From an uncultured Pelagibacteraceae bacterium (GTDB lineage: Bacteria; Pseudomonadota; Alphaproteobacteria; Pelagibacterales; Pelagibacteraceae), in contig CABXTN010000001.1 of NCBI GenBank assembly GCA_902515185.1, positions 47,442 through 111,441 of the forward strand: a stretch of DNA of 64,000 nucleotides, given 5' to 3'. A model generated the notes under the pieces. It made no database searches, was not told where the DNA came from, and saw nothing but the letters and a program-made list of their open reading frames with translations. A program made the translations under genes and the position numbers. Shown here one piece after another: positions 17,818-27,551 of this stretch (the first letter of the stretch is position 1; every line of letters begins with the position of its first letter).

Positions 17818-18701
17818 TAACTAATTAGTTTAGCTGATTGTAGTGCTATCTTTACCTTATCCTGAGTGTCATTACTGATATTTACTAATGGTAATCTAAT
17901 TTCGTCATTACATAAACCTAAAAGTTTCGCGGCATATTTGGCGGGTGCTGGATTACTTTCTATAAATAAAGATTTATGTAATGGCTGTAGTATTTGATCA
18001 ATTTTTGCTGCTTCTGCAATTTCATTGTCTGATTTTGACTTTGAGTATTTTTGCATATCTGAACATAGTTTAGGAGCAATATTGGCAGTGACAGAAATTA
18101 TTCCCACCCCTCCTCTTTTATTAAATTCAAAAGCAAGTCCATCTTCACCTGTAAGCTGAATAAATTCTGGTCCTAACTTTTTAATCGATTGATCCAGTCT
18201 ATTGAGATCGCCTGTCGCATCCTTTACACCTGCAATATTTTTAAGTTCAAATAATCTAGCCATTGTATCTACCGACATATCGATTACACATCTGCTCGGA
18301 ATATTATAAATAATTATTGGGAGACTTGTGTTGTCATTTATAGCTTTATAATGCTGATATAACCCTTCTTGTGTTGGTTTGTTATAGTACGGTGTAACAA
18401 CGAGTGCACCATCAGCGCCTACCTTTTCAGCATGTTTGGTTAATGAAATGGCTTCATCTGTAGAATTAGAGCCTGTGCCAGCTATCACTGGTATCTTACC
18501 ATTAGATTCTTTGATACAAAGTTCGATCACCTTCTGGTGCTCATCATGATCTAATGTTGGGGACTCACCGGTTGTACCAGCTGGAACAAGTCCGTTGGTA
18601 CCATTTTCTAGGTGAAAATGAATAATTTTAATATAAGCTTCAATATCAAGCTTATTATTTTTAAATGGAGTTATTAAAGCAACATTTGAACCTTTAAACA
18701 T
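17817..18701 (-). CDS. dapA: 4-hydroxy-tetrahydrodipicolinate synthase
   Basis: Condenses pyruvate with aspartate semialdehyde, the first committed step to lysine and meso-diaminopimelate. The 294-residue aldolase-fold protein has [25 protein letters not shown] (active-site Tyr) and the Schiff-base lysine in [11 protein letters not shown]. It is the first gene of the dapA-smpB-folK-rsh-pyrE-pdxJ-acpS-lepB-rnc-recO run and is divergent from slt across about 42 bases, which must hold both promoters. Confidence 0.97.
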   Translation of the reverse strand: MFKGSNVALITPFKNNKLDIEAYIKIIHFHLENGTNGLVPAGTTGESPTLDHDEHQKVIELCIKESNGKIPVIAGTGSNSTDEAISLTKHAEKVGADGALVVTPYYNKPTQEGLYQHYKAINDNTSLPIIIYNIPSRCVIDMSVDTMARLFELKNIAGVKDATGDLNRLDQSIKKLGPEFIQLTGEDGLAFEFNKRGGVGIISVTANIAPKLCSDMQKYSKSKSDNEIAEAAKIDQILQPLHKSLFIESNPAPAKYAAKLLGLCNDEIRLPLVNISNDTQDKVKIALQSAKLIS

Positions 18702-18743
18702 AAATACTTATAACATAAATTATAGATTCATTTACAAAAAATT

Positions 18744-20963
18744 ATGAAAAAAATAATATTTTCAGTCGTCATTATATTGGCTTGTATAATCAGCACAATT
18801 ATTAATTCACAAGAAAATGTTATTATTCCAAAGAATAAACCATTTTTAAATGAAGACATCAAAGAAAAGAAAATTTCATTAAATATAATAAAGCCTATCA
18901 AAAAGCCAATTTTAATAGAAAAAAAAAATGACGAACAAAGTGATGGGGCAATTACTGAAAAAAAAGTAACAAACTTAGGGATTATAATCCCCAGGAACAA
19001 ACCTAAAATAGTTCAAAAAACAGTAGAAAAAATAGCAAAAAAATCAAAATATTTTTCAAAAAAAGAATTTGATTTAGCAAAAAAATCAATTAATGCCATG
19101 CGTAAAGGAAGTTGGGTAGACGCATTAAATTTTGCAAAAAAATCAAAAAATAAAGATATCTATAGTTTTATACAATGGCGCCATTTGTTAACAAACAGAA
19201 ATAATGCGAGCTATTATGATTATCAACAATTTATTTCTAGAAATCCAGATTATCCTAGGATTGGTAGAATTAAATATTTATCTGAACATAAAATGTCTGT
19301 AGAGAAAATTTCGCCGAATAAAATAATAAAAAAGTTTTCAAATGAAGGTCCTCTGAGTGGTTTCGGTGAAATGATATTAGGTGAAAGCTTTATTATAAAT
19401 GGAGAAAGTGCCAAAGGTATTAATTTAATCAAAAAGGGATTTGAAAAAGCAGAGCTAAGTAAATCTGATCTTAGATTTTTCAGAAAAAAATATAAAAAAT
19501 ATCTAAATAAAGATGATTATATTAAGAGAGCTAAATATTTAGCGTGGGAAAATAAATACTGGGACCTTAAAAGAATGCTTCCCTATCTTCCTAAAGAAGA
19601 GCAGTTACTTTATACGGCTCGACAATTATTAATGAGCAAATCATATGGTGTAGATAATGCAATTTCAAAAGTACCTGATAGATTTAAAAATGACGCCGGC
19701 TTAAATTTTGACAGATTAAAATGGAGAAGGAAAAGAGGAAGAGTTGAGTCCTCATTAGAAATTTTGCTTAAAATTCCAAATAATAAAATATATTTGGTGA
19801 GACCTGAAAAATGGTGGAAAGAAAGAGAGATCATTGCAAGGTCTTTAATATATGATAAAAAATATGAAACTGCATACAAAATTGTTAGCAAGCATTCAAT
19901 GGTCGAAGGACCTGAATATGCTGCTGCTGAATGGATGAGTGGGTGGATATCTTTAAGTTTTTTAAATAATCCACTTCTAGCAATAGAACATTTTGAAAAT
20001 TTTTATAATAGTGTAAGTTATCCAATAAGTTTATCTAGAGGCGCATACTGGTTAGGTAGATCATATGAAAAGCTCAAAAATAATGATTTACAAAATAAAT
20101 GGTATGAAGAAGCATCAAAATATTTAACAACTTATTATGGACAACTCGCATTTCTAAAAATAGATCCTGATAAAACTTTTGAACTTAACCTTGAACAAAA
20201 AGTTGATAATAGTTATAAAGCAAAATTCGAAAATATGGGTCTAGTTAAAATAGTATATTTACTTGATGAACTTGATAGAGATAAATATACAAAACATATT
20301 TTAAGACACTTGGCTTTAAACAATATAGAAAAAGGTAGTGAAATTTTAGCTGCAGAATTAGCTACAAATATTTCAAGATACGATTTTGCAATACAAATTT
20401 CGAAAATAGCTTCTTATGAAAAAAGATTTTTAAATAATTATAATTATCCAATAATTGGAACTCCAAAAATCATTAATGGAAGAAAAATTCCAGAAACTTC
20501 TTTAATTCTTTCAATAATAAGACAGGAAAGTGAGTTTGATATGTCAGCAAATAGTTCTGCCGGTGCGAGAGGATTGATGCAGCTAATGACTTATACAGCT
20601 AGACTTGTGGCTAAACAGGCAAAACTTCCGTATTCTAAATCTAGATTAACAACTGATCCTGAATATAATATTAATCTTGGTTCACATTATATTGCTGGTC
20701 TAATTCTTGAATATGATGGTTCATATCCTTTCGCTATAGCTGCATATAACGCTGGTCCTAAAAGAGTCAAATATTGGAAGAGGTTAAATAAAAACCCCCA
20801 AGCAAACCAGATTGATTATGTTGATTGGATAGAATTAATAAAATTTAGAGAGACTAGGAATTATGTTCAAAGAGTACTTGAAAATTATAACGTTTATAGA
20901 TTTGTTGTTGAAAAAAAACCCATTAAAATGCTTAATTTCTTTGAAAATAAACCTTTATATTAG
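18744..20963 (+). CDS. slt: Soluble lytic murein transglycosylase (GH23)
   Basis: Periplasmic peptidoglycan-cleaving enzyme of 739 residues. It has an N-terminal signal segment (MKKIIFSVVIILACIIST), a lysine- and proline-rich linker with repeated IIPKNKP-type strings (residues 28-100), a long helical superhelix, and a C-terminal GH23 domain. The catalytic Glu lies in IIRQESEFDMSANSSAGARG, followed by LMQLM and AIAAYNAGPKRVKYW. Its TAG stop is immediately followed by the antisense 3' end of a tRNA-Ser gene. Confidence 0.95.
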   Translation: MKKIIFSVVIILACIISTIINSQENVIIPKNKPFLNEDIKEKKISLNIIKPIKKPILIEKKNDEQSDGAITEKKVTNLGIIIPRNKPKIVQKTVEKIAKKSKYFSKKEFDLAKKSINAMRKGSWVDALNFAKKSKNKDIYSFIQWRHLLTNRNNASYYDYQQFISRNPDYPRIGRIKYLSEHKMSVEKISPNKIIKKFSNEGPLSGFGEMILGESFIINGESAKGINLIKKGFEKAELSKSDLRFFRKKYKKYLNKDDYIKRAKYLAWENKYWDLKRMLPYLPKEEQLLYTARQLLMSKSYGVDNAISKVPDRFKNDAGLNFDRLKWRRKRGRVESSLEILLKIPNNKIYLVRPEKWWKEREIIARSLIYDKKYETAYKIVSKHSMVEGPEYAAAEWMSGWISLSFLNNPLLAIEHFENFYNSVSYPISLSRGAYWLGRSYEKLKNNDLQNKWYEEASKYLTTYYGQLAFLKIDPDKTFELNLEQKVDNSYKAKFENMGLVKIVYLLDELDRDKYTKHILRHLALNNIEKGSEILAAELATNISRYDFAIQISKIASYEKRFLNNYNYPIIGTPKIINGRKIPETSLILSIIRQESEFDMSANSSAGARGLMQLMTYTARLVAKQAKLPYSKSRLTTDPEYNINLGSHYIAGLILEYDGSYPFAIAAYNAGPKRVKYWKRLNKNPQANQIDYVDWIELIKFRETRNYVQRVLENYNVYRFVVEKKPIKMLNFFENKPLY

Positions 20964-21056
20964 TGGCGGAAGAGGTGGGATTCGAACCCACGTTACGAAT
21001 TTCTTCGTAAGATCAGTTAGCAACCGATTGGTTTCAGCCATCTCACCCACTCTTCC
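20964..21056 (-). tRNA. tRNA-Ser (anticodon GCU)
   Basis: On the minus strand a 93-base cloverleaf, including an encoded CCA, folds completely. The acceptor stem is GGAAGAG/CTCTTCC. The anticodon stem is ATCGG/CTGAT around loop TTGCTAA, giving anticodon GCU for AGC/AGU codons. The long class II variable arm TTACGAA-GAAA-TTCGTAA is a perfect 7-bp hairpin with a GNRA loop, and the T arm is GTGGG-TTCGAAT-CCCAC. The long variable arm and anticodon identify serine. The 3' CCA abuts the slt stop codon on the other strand. Confidence 0.97.
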
Positions 21057-21072
21057 ACGATACCTGTGTAAC

Positions 21073-21099
21073 TTGAAACCATTGAATATTCAATATTAA
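21073..21099 (+). promoter_or_regulatory. Candidate sox promoter with embedded 14-bp palindrome
   Basis: The 64-base gap between tRNA-Ser and soxB contains the perfect palindrome ATTGAATATTCAAT (21081-21094). On the plus strand it lies between a TTGAAA (-35-like, 21073-21078) and TATTAA (-10-like, 21094-21099; spacer 15). This is where an operator for a dimeric regulator might be. On the minus strand the same element could supply a TTGAAT -35 for the tRNA. All of this is inference from position and symmetry. Confidence 0.35.
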
Positions 21100-21120
21100 T
21101 CAAGTATTTTCATCAAAAAT

Positions 21121-22374
21121 ATGAAAAACAAATACTCAATTTTTTCGCTTATTAAAAACGCTTTCACAAACCATGAAAATTGGCAGAGAGCATGGAGAGA
21201 TCCTGAGCCTAAAAAAGAATATGATGCTGTAATCATAGGAGGTGGTGGCCATGGATTAGCAACCGCATATTATTTAGCAAAAAAACATCAAATGAATAAT
21301 ATTGCTGTAGTTGAAAAAGGATGGATTGGTGGTGGCAATACAGGAAGAAATACAACAATTATAAGATCAAATTATCTGTGGGATGCAAGTGCAGGTTTGT
21401 ATGATCATGCTTTAAAACTTTGGGAAGGTTTGTCTCAAGAACTTAATTATAATGTTATGTTTAGCCAACGTGGAGTTATGAATTTAGCTCATAACTTACA
21501 AGATGTTAGAGATTTAAAAAGAAGAACACATGCTAATAGATTAAATGGAATTGATGCAGTATGGCTTTCAACAAATCAAGTTAAAAAGTTTTGTCCAATT
21601 ATTAATACATCACAAGATATTAGATACCCGGTATTAGGTGGAACTTTACAAAAAAGAGCTGGAACTGCTAGACACGATGCTGTGGCTTGGGGTTATGCCC
21701 GAGGTGCAGATGAAATGGGTGTTGATATTATACAAAATTGTGAGGTTAAAGGAATTAAAAGAGTCGGAAATAAAATCGAAGGATTAGAAACAACAAAAGG
21801 TTTCATTAAAACAAAAAAGGTTGGTGTTGTTGCAGCTGGTCACTCTAGTGTAATAGCGGACATGGCGGGTCTTAGGCTTCCTCTTGAAAGCAAACCTCTT
21901 CAAGCACTAGTTTCAGAGCCTGTAAAACCAATTATAGATACTGTAGTTATGTCAAATGCAGTTCATGCATATGTAAGTCAATCTGATAAAGGTGAATTAG
22001 TAATTGGTGCTGGTACAGATGACTATGTCTCTTACTCTCAAAAAGGGAGTCATGAAATTGTTGAGGGGACTTTACAAGCAATTTTAGAGTTGTATCCGAT
22101 ATTTAGTAGAATGAGAATGTTAAGACAATGGGGCGGTATCGTTGATATATGTCCTGATGCAAGTCCAATAATAAGTAAAACCTCAATTGAAGGTTTATAT
22201 TTTAATTGTGGTTGGGGAACTGGAGGATTTAAAGCAACACCAGGTTCGGGTGATTTATTTGCTCACACTATTGCAAATAACGAACCACATAAATTAAATG
22301 CAGCATTTAATATAAATAGATTTGTCAGCGGTGACCTTGTTGATGAACATGGCGCTGCAGCTGTAGCTCATTAA
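21121..22374 (+). CDS. soxB: Sarcosine oxidase, beta subunit
   Basis: Catalytic flavoprotein subunit of heterotetrameric sarcosine oxidase, which demethylates sarcosine to glycine with formation of methylene-THF and hydrogen peroxide. The 417 residues begin with a short N-terminal segment ([12 protein letters not shown]), then the FAD dinucleotide fold [20 protein letters not shown]. The segment [17 protein letters not shown] has the His expected to bind FMN covalently in this family. The C-terminal [14 protein letters not shown] flavin motif is present. First gene of the soxBDAG operon; its stop overlaps the soxD ATG (TAATG). Confidence 0.97.
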   Translation: MKNKYSIFSLIKNAFTNHENWQRAWRDPEPKKEYDAVIIGGGGHGLATAYYLAKKHQMNNIAVVEKGWIGGGNTGRNTTIIRSNYLWDASAGLYDHALKLWEGLSQELNYNVMFSQRGVMNLAHNLQDVRDLKRRTHANRLNGIDAVWLSTNQVKKFCPIINTSQDIRYPVLGGTLQKRAGTARHDAVAWGYARGADEMGVDIIQNCEVKGIKRVGNKIEGLETTKGFIKTKKVGVVAAGHSSVIADMAGLRLPLESKPLQALVSEPVKPIIDTVVMSNAVHAYVSQSDKGELVIGAGTDDYVSYSQKGSHEIVEGTLQAILELYPIFSRMRMLRQWGGIVDICPDASPIISKTSIEGLYFNCGWGTGGFKATPGSGDLFAHTIANNEPHKLNAAFNINRFVSGDLVDEHGAAAVAH

Positions 22375-22649
22375 TGTTTATTATTAATTGTCCATATTGC
22401 GGTGAGAGAGAACAGAGTGAATTTAAAGCTGGTGGCGAAGCCCATATTGTAAGACCGAAACAACCAACAGAACTAAGCGACGATGAGTGGGCTGAGTATT
22501 TATTTATGAGGAAAAATATTAAAGGAATTCAATTAGAAAGATGGGTTCATATTCATGGATGTAGAAAATGGTTTAATATGGTTAGAGATACATCAAATGA
22601 TCAAATTCACGCTGTTTATAAAATGGGTGAAAAACCGCCAATAAAATAA
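22374..22649 (+). CDS. soxD: Sarcosine oxidase, delta subunit
   Basis: Small zinc-binding structural subunit, 91 residues, of heterotetrameric sarcosine oxidase. The zinc ligands are visible as INCPYCGERE at the N terminus and VHIHGCRKWFN near residue 60; EFKAGGEAHIVRP and RDTSNDQIHAVYK match the family. It sits in the usual place between soxB and soxA, overlapping soxB by one base and 4 bases before soxA. Confidence 0.96.
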   Translation: MFIINCPYCGEREQSEFKAGGEAHIVRPKQPTELSDDEWAEYLFMRKNIKGIQLERWVHIHGCRKWFNMVRDTSNDQIHAVYKMGEKPPIK

Positions 22650-22653
22650 TTTA

Positions 22654-25600
22654 ATGTCTGATAATTTAAGAACCTCCGCTAGCAAGTTCATTGATCAAAC
22701 AACAAGGGTTTCTTTTAAGTTTGATGGTAAAACTTATTTTGGATTTAAAGGTGATACCTTAGCATCAGCCCTATTAGCTAATAATGTTCACTTAGTTGGT
22801 AGAAGCTTTAAATACCACAGGCCAAGAGGTATAATGACATCTGGATCTGAAGAGCCAAACGCAATTATTCAAATAAATAAAAACTCTTCAGTAACAGAAC
22901 CAAATGTAAGAGCGACAGAGGTTGAGATTTATGATGGCTTAGAGGCGTCCAGTCAAAACTGTTGGCCAAGCGTAAATTTTGACATAGGTGGAATAAATAA
23001 TATTTTATCACCCCTTCTGCCTGCTGGATTTTATTATAAAACTTTTATGTGGCCTGCTAGTTTCTGGGAAAAATACGAATACTTTATAAGAAAATCTGCT
23101 GGTCTCGGTCAATCTCCAACAGAACCGGATCCAGATATATATGATCATAATTATGTTCACTGTGATGTACTGATTATAGGTGGGGGTATTTCAGGAATAA
23201 TGGCTGCAAAAATATCTGCAGAAAATAATTTTAAAACATTGCTATTAGAAGAAAAGCCTAATTTAGGTGGTACAACTATTTACCAAAAAAATGACTATTT
23301 TAAAATTAACGATCAATACTCATCGGAATGGCTAGAAAAAGAAATAGATCAAATTAAAAATTTAAAAAATCTTGAAATTAAAACAAGAACAAGTGTAGCA
23401 GCTTATCATGGTTACAATTATTTGTTAGCAAGAGAAAATTTAACAGATCATTTACCAATAGAAAAAAAACAAAACACAATAAGACAAAGATTATTAAAAA
23501 TTAGAGCTAAAAAAGTTATTACTGCCACTGGATCTATTGAGAGGCCTCTAATTTTTGATAATAATGATCGACCAGGAATAATGCTATCATCAGCAATAAA
23601 GAAATATGCTGACTTTTATGGTGTAGCTTGTGGAAAAGAGAATGTATTATTTACTAATAACGATACTGCTTATGAAACAGCTATATCGCTAAATAATAAA
23701 GGTGTTAAGGTTAATGCAATTGTAGATATTAGAGAGGAAAATAAATCAGATTTAACAAACGAAATAAATAATGCAGGAATTAAAATATATAATTCTTATA
23801 CAGTAATAAATACAAAGGGTTATAAAAAAATAAATAAAATTACCATAATGAAACTTTCTAAAGATGGTAAAACAGTTACTGACTCAAAAGTTGATATTAA
23901 ATGTGATTGCCTTGGTGTTTCAGGAGGATGGACACCAGCGGTTCATTTATTTACACAATCAGGTGGTAAGCTAAAATTTGATGATAACGATAATATATTT
24001 ATACCGAACAAGTACCCATCTGATCAATTAAGTATAGGATCATGTAATGGAAACTTAGAATTAGAGGATATAATTTCAAATATAAATGTTAGCTTAAAAA
24101 ATTTTCTTAAAATAGATAAAACTAATTTTGAAAAACTAAAAATTAATTCTTCTAAATCAATATCAAAAAGAAATATATGGTTACTTCCATCTAACAAAAC
24201 CGTTAGTAAAACGAAAGCATTCGTTGATTTTCAGAATGATGCTACTGCTAAAGATATTAAGCTCGCACTACGAGAGGGTTTTAGATCAATTGAACATGTT
24301 AAACGATATACAACTACAGGAATGGGAACAGACCAAGGTAAACTGGGTAATATGAATGCTTTAGGTATTATCTCAGACACAAGCAACGTGAAGATGTCAG
24401 ATTTAGGTACAACAACATTCAGACCACCTTACACACCTTTAACTTTTGGAACTATTGTAGGAAGAAATGTAGGAGAATTTTTTGATACATTTAGAAAAAC
24501 ACCAATGCACGATTGGCATGTTCAATATAAAGCTAAGTTTGAAAATGTAGGACAGTGGAAAAGAGCTTGGTATTATCCTAAAGGTAATGAAAGTATGCAT
24601 GATGCTGTACAAAGGGAAAGTAAAGCAGCACGTGAGGGAGCTGGTATACTTGATGCCTCAACACTTGGAAAAATTGACATACAAGGTTCGGATGCATCGG
24701 AATTTCTGAATAGAGTTTATACAAACGCTTGGTCAAAATTAGCTGTTGGAAAGTGTAGATACGGTCTTATGCTTAACGAAGATGGAATGGTTTATGACGA
24801 TGGAGTTACAACTAGATTAAGTGAAAATCATTATATCATGACTACCACCACAGGTGGAGCGGCTAATGTTTTGGGAAAATTAGAAGATTATTTACAAACA
24901 GAATGGCCAGAGTTAGACGTATATTTAACTTCAGTGACAGATCACTATGCTACTGCAAGTGTTTGTGGACCTAATAGTAAAAAAATAATATCTAAGATAA
25001 TTCCCAATTTAGATTTATCAGATGAAAGTTTTCCTCACATGTCATTTAAAAATGCAAAGATAGGAAATATTAAGTGTAGAGTTATGAGAATAAGTTTTAC
25101 TGGTGAACAAAGCTATGAAATCAATATTCAAGCAAATTATGGAAAATCTTTATGGGAAAAATGTATGGAGGCAGGCAATGAGTTTAATATTACACCTTAT
25201 GGCACTGAAACAATGCACTTATTAAGAGCGGAAAAAGGTTTTATTATAGTTGGTCAAGATACAGATGCTACATTAACACCAATAGATTTACAGATGGATT
25301 GGATAGTCAGTAAAAAAAAATATGATTTTATTGGTAAACGTTCACTTTATAGATCAGACACCATAAGAGATGATAGAAAGCAACTTGTTGGAATTTTAAC
25401 TGATGATCCAAATGAAGTTTTAGAAGAAGGTGCGCAAATTGTTGCAGATACTTCAAAAAAACCTGTTGAAATGTTAGGCCACATAACATCAAGTTATTTT
25501 AGTCCAAATTTAAATAAGTCAATAGCTTTAGGAGTAGTTAAAGGAGGTAAAAATATGATGGGTCAAAAATTATTTGTACCAATGAAAGATAAAATAATTA

Positions 25601-25659
25601 ATGTAAAAATCGCTGATCCAGTTTTTTTAGATAAGGAGAATAAAAGATTAAATGCTTAA
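22654..25659 (+). CDS. soxA: Sarcosine oxidase, alpha subunit
   Basis: Large subunit, 1001 residues, that binds NAD+ and tetrahydrofolate. An N-terminal ferredoxin-like segment (TRVSFKFDGKTYFGFKGDTL, then RSFKYHRPRGIMTSG) is followed by a Rossmann domain starting CDVLIIGGGISGIMAAKI (about residue 170). The C-terminal 380 residues form a GcvT-like folate-binding domain starting near HDAVQRESKAAREGAG and including YGTETMHLLRAEKGFIIVGQ. Length is typical. It overlaps soxG by 8 bases; an AAGGAG at 25633-25638 may be the soxG ribosome-binding site. Confidence 0.97.
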   Translation: MSDNLRTSASKFIDQTTRVSFKFDGKTYFGFKGDTLASALLANNVHLVGRSFKYHRPRGIMTSGSEEPNAIIQINKNSSVTEPNVRATEVEIYDGLEASSQNCWPSVNFDIGGINNILSPLLPAGFYYKTFMWPASFWEKYEYFIRKSAGLGQSPTEPDPDIYDHNYVHCDVLIIGGGISGIMAAKISAENNFKTLLLEEKPNLGGTTIYQKNDYFKINDQYSSEWLEKEIDQIKNLKNLEIKTRTSVAAYHGYNYLLARENLTDHLPIEKKQNTIRQRLLKIRAKKVITATGSIERPLIFDNNDRPGIMLSSAIKKYADFYGVACGKENVLFTNNDTAYETAISLNNKGVKVNAIVDIREENKSDLTNEINNAGIKIYNSYTVINTKGYKKINKITIMKLSKDGKTVTDSKVDIKCDCLGVSGGWTPAVHLFTQSGGKLKFDDNDNIFIPNKYPSDQLSIGSCNGNLELEDIISNINVSLKNFLKIDKTNFEKLKINSSKSISKRNIWLLPSNKTVSKTKAFVDFQNDATAKDIKLALREGFRSIEHVKRYTTTGMGTDQGKLGNMNALGIISDTSNVKMSDLGTTTFRPPYTPLTFGTIVGRNVGEFFDTFRKTPMHDWHVQYKAKFENVGQWKRAWYYPKGNESMHDAVQRESKAAREGAGILDASTLGKIDIQGSDASEFLNRVYTNAWSKLAVGKCRYGLMLNEDGMVYDDGVTTRLSENHYIMTTTTGGAANVLGKLEDYLQTEWPELDVYLTSVTDHYATASVCGPNSKKIISKIIPNLDLSDESFPHMSFKNAKIGNIKCRVMRISFTGEQSYEINIQANYGKSLWEKCMEAGNEFNITPYGTETMHLLRAEKGFIIVGQDTDATLTPIDLQMDWIVSKKKYDFIGKRSLYRSDTIRDDRKQLVGILTDDPNEVLEEGAQIVADTSKKPVEMLGHITSSYFSPNLNKSIALGVVKGGKNMMGQKLFVPMKDKIINVKIADPVFLDKENKRLNA

Positions 25660-26215
25660 ATATACTACATCGATTAATGATACAAAAATTTTTGATAATT
25701 TAAAAATTTTTGAAACAAGCCCAATAATGAAATTGATTGTAAGAGGAAAAAGTAGAGAATTTATTTCATCAGTTGGAAAATCACTGAATATATTGCTTCC
25801 AAATGAGCCAAATACATCATCATCAGGTGCTAATGTAACGGCATTGTGGCTAAGTCCAGACGAATGGATAATATACGCAAATGAAATAAATAGTGATGAC
25901 AGCAATAGTTATATTATTGAATCTGAGTTAATTAATAAAATTTCTAATACTGGTCTAGGGGCAATTACAGATGTAACGGATCAATTTGTTATGTTAAATT
26001 TAACTGGAGAAAAAATTTATGATCTATTCATGAAAGGTTCGCCTTTCAATTTTAACGAATTTAAAAAGAAAAAAGGTGCCGTTACACAAACTATAATTAA
26101 TAAAATAGATGTTATTATTCACAATAAGAACGATGCTGAAGTTAATTTATTTGTAAGGCGATCTTTTTCAAATCATCTTTGGTCATGGTTGAATGACAGT
26201 GCTCGTTTTATTTAA
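25652..26215 (+). CDS. soxG: Sarcosine oxidase, gamma subunit
   Basis: Fourth subunit of the heterotetramer, 187 residues, related to the C-terminal GcvT-like region. Family-like segments are ALWLSPDEWIIYAN, then a VTDQFVMLNLTGEKIYDLF stretch, and VRRSFSNHLWSWLNDS at the C terminus. The call rests on these and on position as the last gene of soxBDAG. It starts within the soxA end (AATGCTTAA overlap) and its last 33 bases are antisense to the MATE gene. Confidence 0.92.
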   Translation: MLKYTTSINDTKIFDNLKIFETSPIMKLIVRGKSREFISSVGKSLNILLPNEPNTSSSGANVTALWLSPDEWIIYANEINSDDSNSYIIESELINKISNTGLGAITDVTDQFVMLNLTGEKIYDLFMKGSPFNFNEFKKKKGAVTQTIINKIDVIIHNKNDAEVNLFVRRSFSNHLWSWLNDSARFI

Positions 26216-27538
26216 TTTATTTTTAATATAGTAAAGAACTACAAATAACAAAAACACTGAAAATATCCAATTTGATATAACCCAAATCCAAAAAAAAGTA
26301 TTAAAATCAGCTACAAAATAAGTAGCAACATAAAAAGTCACTATAGGTAATATAATATTTCTAAAGAAGTTAGTAATAAGTGCATTCTCAGATTTTTTTA
26401 AAGCCATAAAAAAACCATTTGATAAAAAAAAGATTGGATATGCTGGCAAAACAAATGCTGAAATTTGTAAATATTTTTTTCCATAATGTATTACTTCTAA
26501 ATTATCAGAAAAAAATGTGGGTATTATGCCTGATGTAATATAAATAAAAATTCCAGAAGTTACCATTATTATAAAAGCATATTTAATAGCTGTATAATAA
26601 GATTGCTTTATTCTTAAATAATTGCCCGCTCCATAGTTCTGGGCAATTATAGAAATTATTGCTGTATTTATTCCTAAAACTGGCAATAATACGACTTGTT
26701 CAATTCTGGTGGCAGCTCCATATCCAGCTGCTGCTTCTTCACCGGATGAACCAACATATGTAAATATTATTGCTGATGCAATTGAGTACCCACAGATAGC
26801 AACACTTATAGGCATAGATTGAAAAAAAATATCTTTTAGATAAATATATTTAATTAAAAAGAATTCTTTAGTCATTTCTTTTATTCTTTGATTTTTTATA
26901 ACCTTATAAAATACGATAATAAGTGAGATTATTTGAGAAATAATAGTGGCTATACCAATACCTTTAACACCAAAAGCCGGTATAAACATAAAACCAAAAA
27001 TTAAAATTGGATTTAATATAATATTTAAGAAAAAAGAAAAAATTAATGCATTTCTAAAAGTTTTTGTATCACCTTCAGCATGTAACAAAGAATTTAGCGC
27101 TACAACCATTATAAAAATTATTGTTCCAGAAAAAATTACATTAGTATATTCCAAACCTAATAATGTAACTTCGTTAGTAGAGCCCATTAATAAAAAAACA
27201 GATTCAGAAAAATACAATCCTAAAAAAGTTATTATGGTAGAGATTAATACTCCAAAATAAATAGTATTAGAAAAATAATATAAAACCTTTTTTTTATCAT
27301 TTTCGCCTATACTATTGCCAATTAAAGATGTTCCGGCAATCGTTACCCCAATAGAAGTTGCTACCAGGATAAAATATATAGGAAAAGACTTTGATAATGC
27401 TGATAAGGCTTCGGGTGATATTTTTCCTGCAAAAAAAGTATCTACAATGTTATAAAGGGTTTGAAATAAGGTTCCAACACTGGCGGGTACAGCTAATTTG
27501 CGAACTAAAGTTGGTATTTTATCCTTAAGTAAATCCAT
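26183..27538 (-). CDS. MATE family efflux transporter
   Basis: Inner membrane multidrug/toxin exporter of about 451 residues with 12 predicted hydrophobic segments in two homologous halves (NIVDTFFAGKISPEALSALS in the first, GYGAATRIEQVVLLPVLGIN in the second). The track start at 27598 lies inside trhO; the ATG at 27538 gives MDLLKDKIPTLVRKLAVPAS, the normal MATE opening, 13 bases after trhO. The substrate cannot be inferred. The 3' end overlaps soxG by 33 bases on the opposite strand. Confidence 0.9.
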   Translation of the reverse strand: MDLLKDKIPTLVRKLAVPASVGTLFQTLYNIVDTFFAGKISPEALSALSKSFPIYFILVATSIGVTIAGTSLIGNSIGENDKKKVLYYFSNTIYFGVLISTIITFLGLYFSESVFLLMGSTNEVTLLGLEYTNVIFSGTIIFIMVVALNSLLHAEGDTKTFRNALIFSFFLNIILNPILIFGFMFIPAFGVKGIGIATIISQIISLIIVFYKVIKNQRIKEMTKEFFLIKYIYLKDIFFQSMPISVAICGYSIASAIIFTYVGSSGEEAAAGYGAATRIEQVVLLPVLGINTAIISIIAQNYGAGNYLRIKQSYYTAIKYAFIIMVTSGIFIYITSGIIPTFFSDNLEVIHYGKKYLQISAFVLPAYPIFFLSNGFFMALKKSENALITNFFRNIILPIVTFYVATYFVADFNTFFWIWVISNWIFSVFLLFVVLYYIKNKLNKTSTVIQP

Positions 27539-27551
27539 TTTGAAAATTTTG

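Noticed and set aside
18728-19000. Minus-strand hydrophobic ORF in the slt N-terminal region
   Set aside because: It is the complement of the lysine-rich slt linker, which gives Phe/Ile-rich antisense frames; slt has the conserved domains.
20863-21099. ORF of 78 residues spanning the slt end and the tRNA
   Set aside because: It reads through the antisense strand of tRNA-Ser (GGRGGIRTHV is the typical false translation of a tRNA) and the end of slt in another frame.
21057-21120. Glycine or other riboswitch upstream of sox
   Set aside because: Only 64 bases are available, shared with the tRNA promoter, and there is no aptamer-like conserved core.
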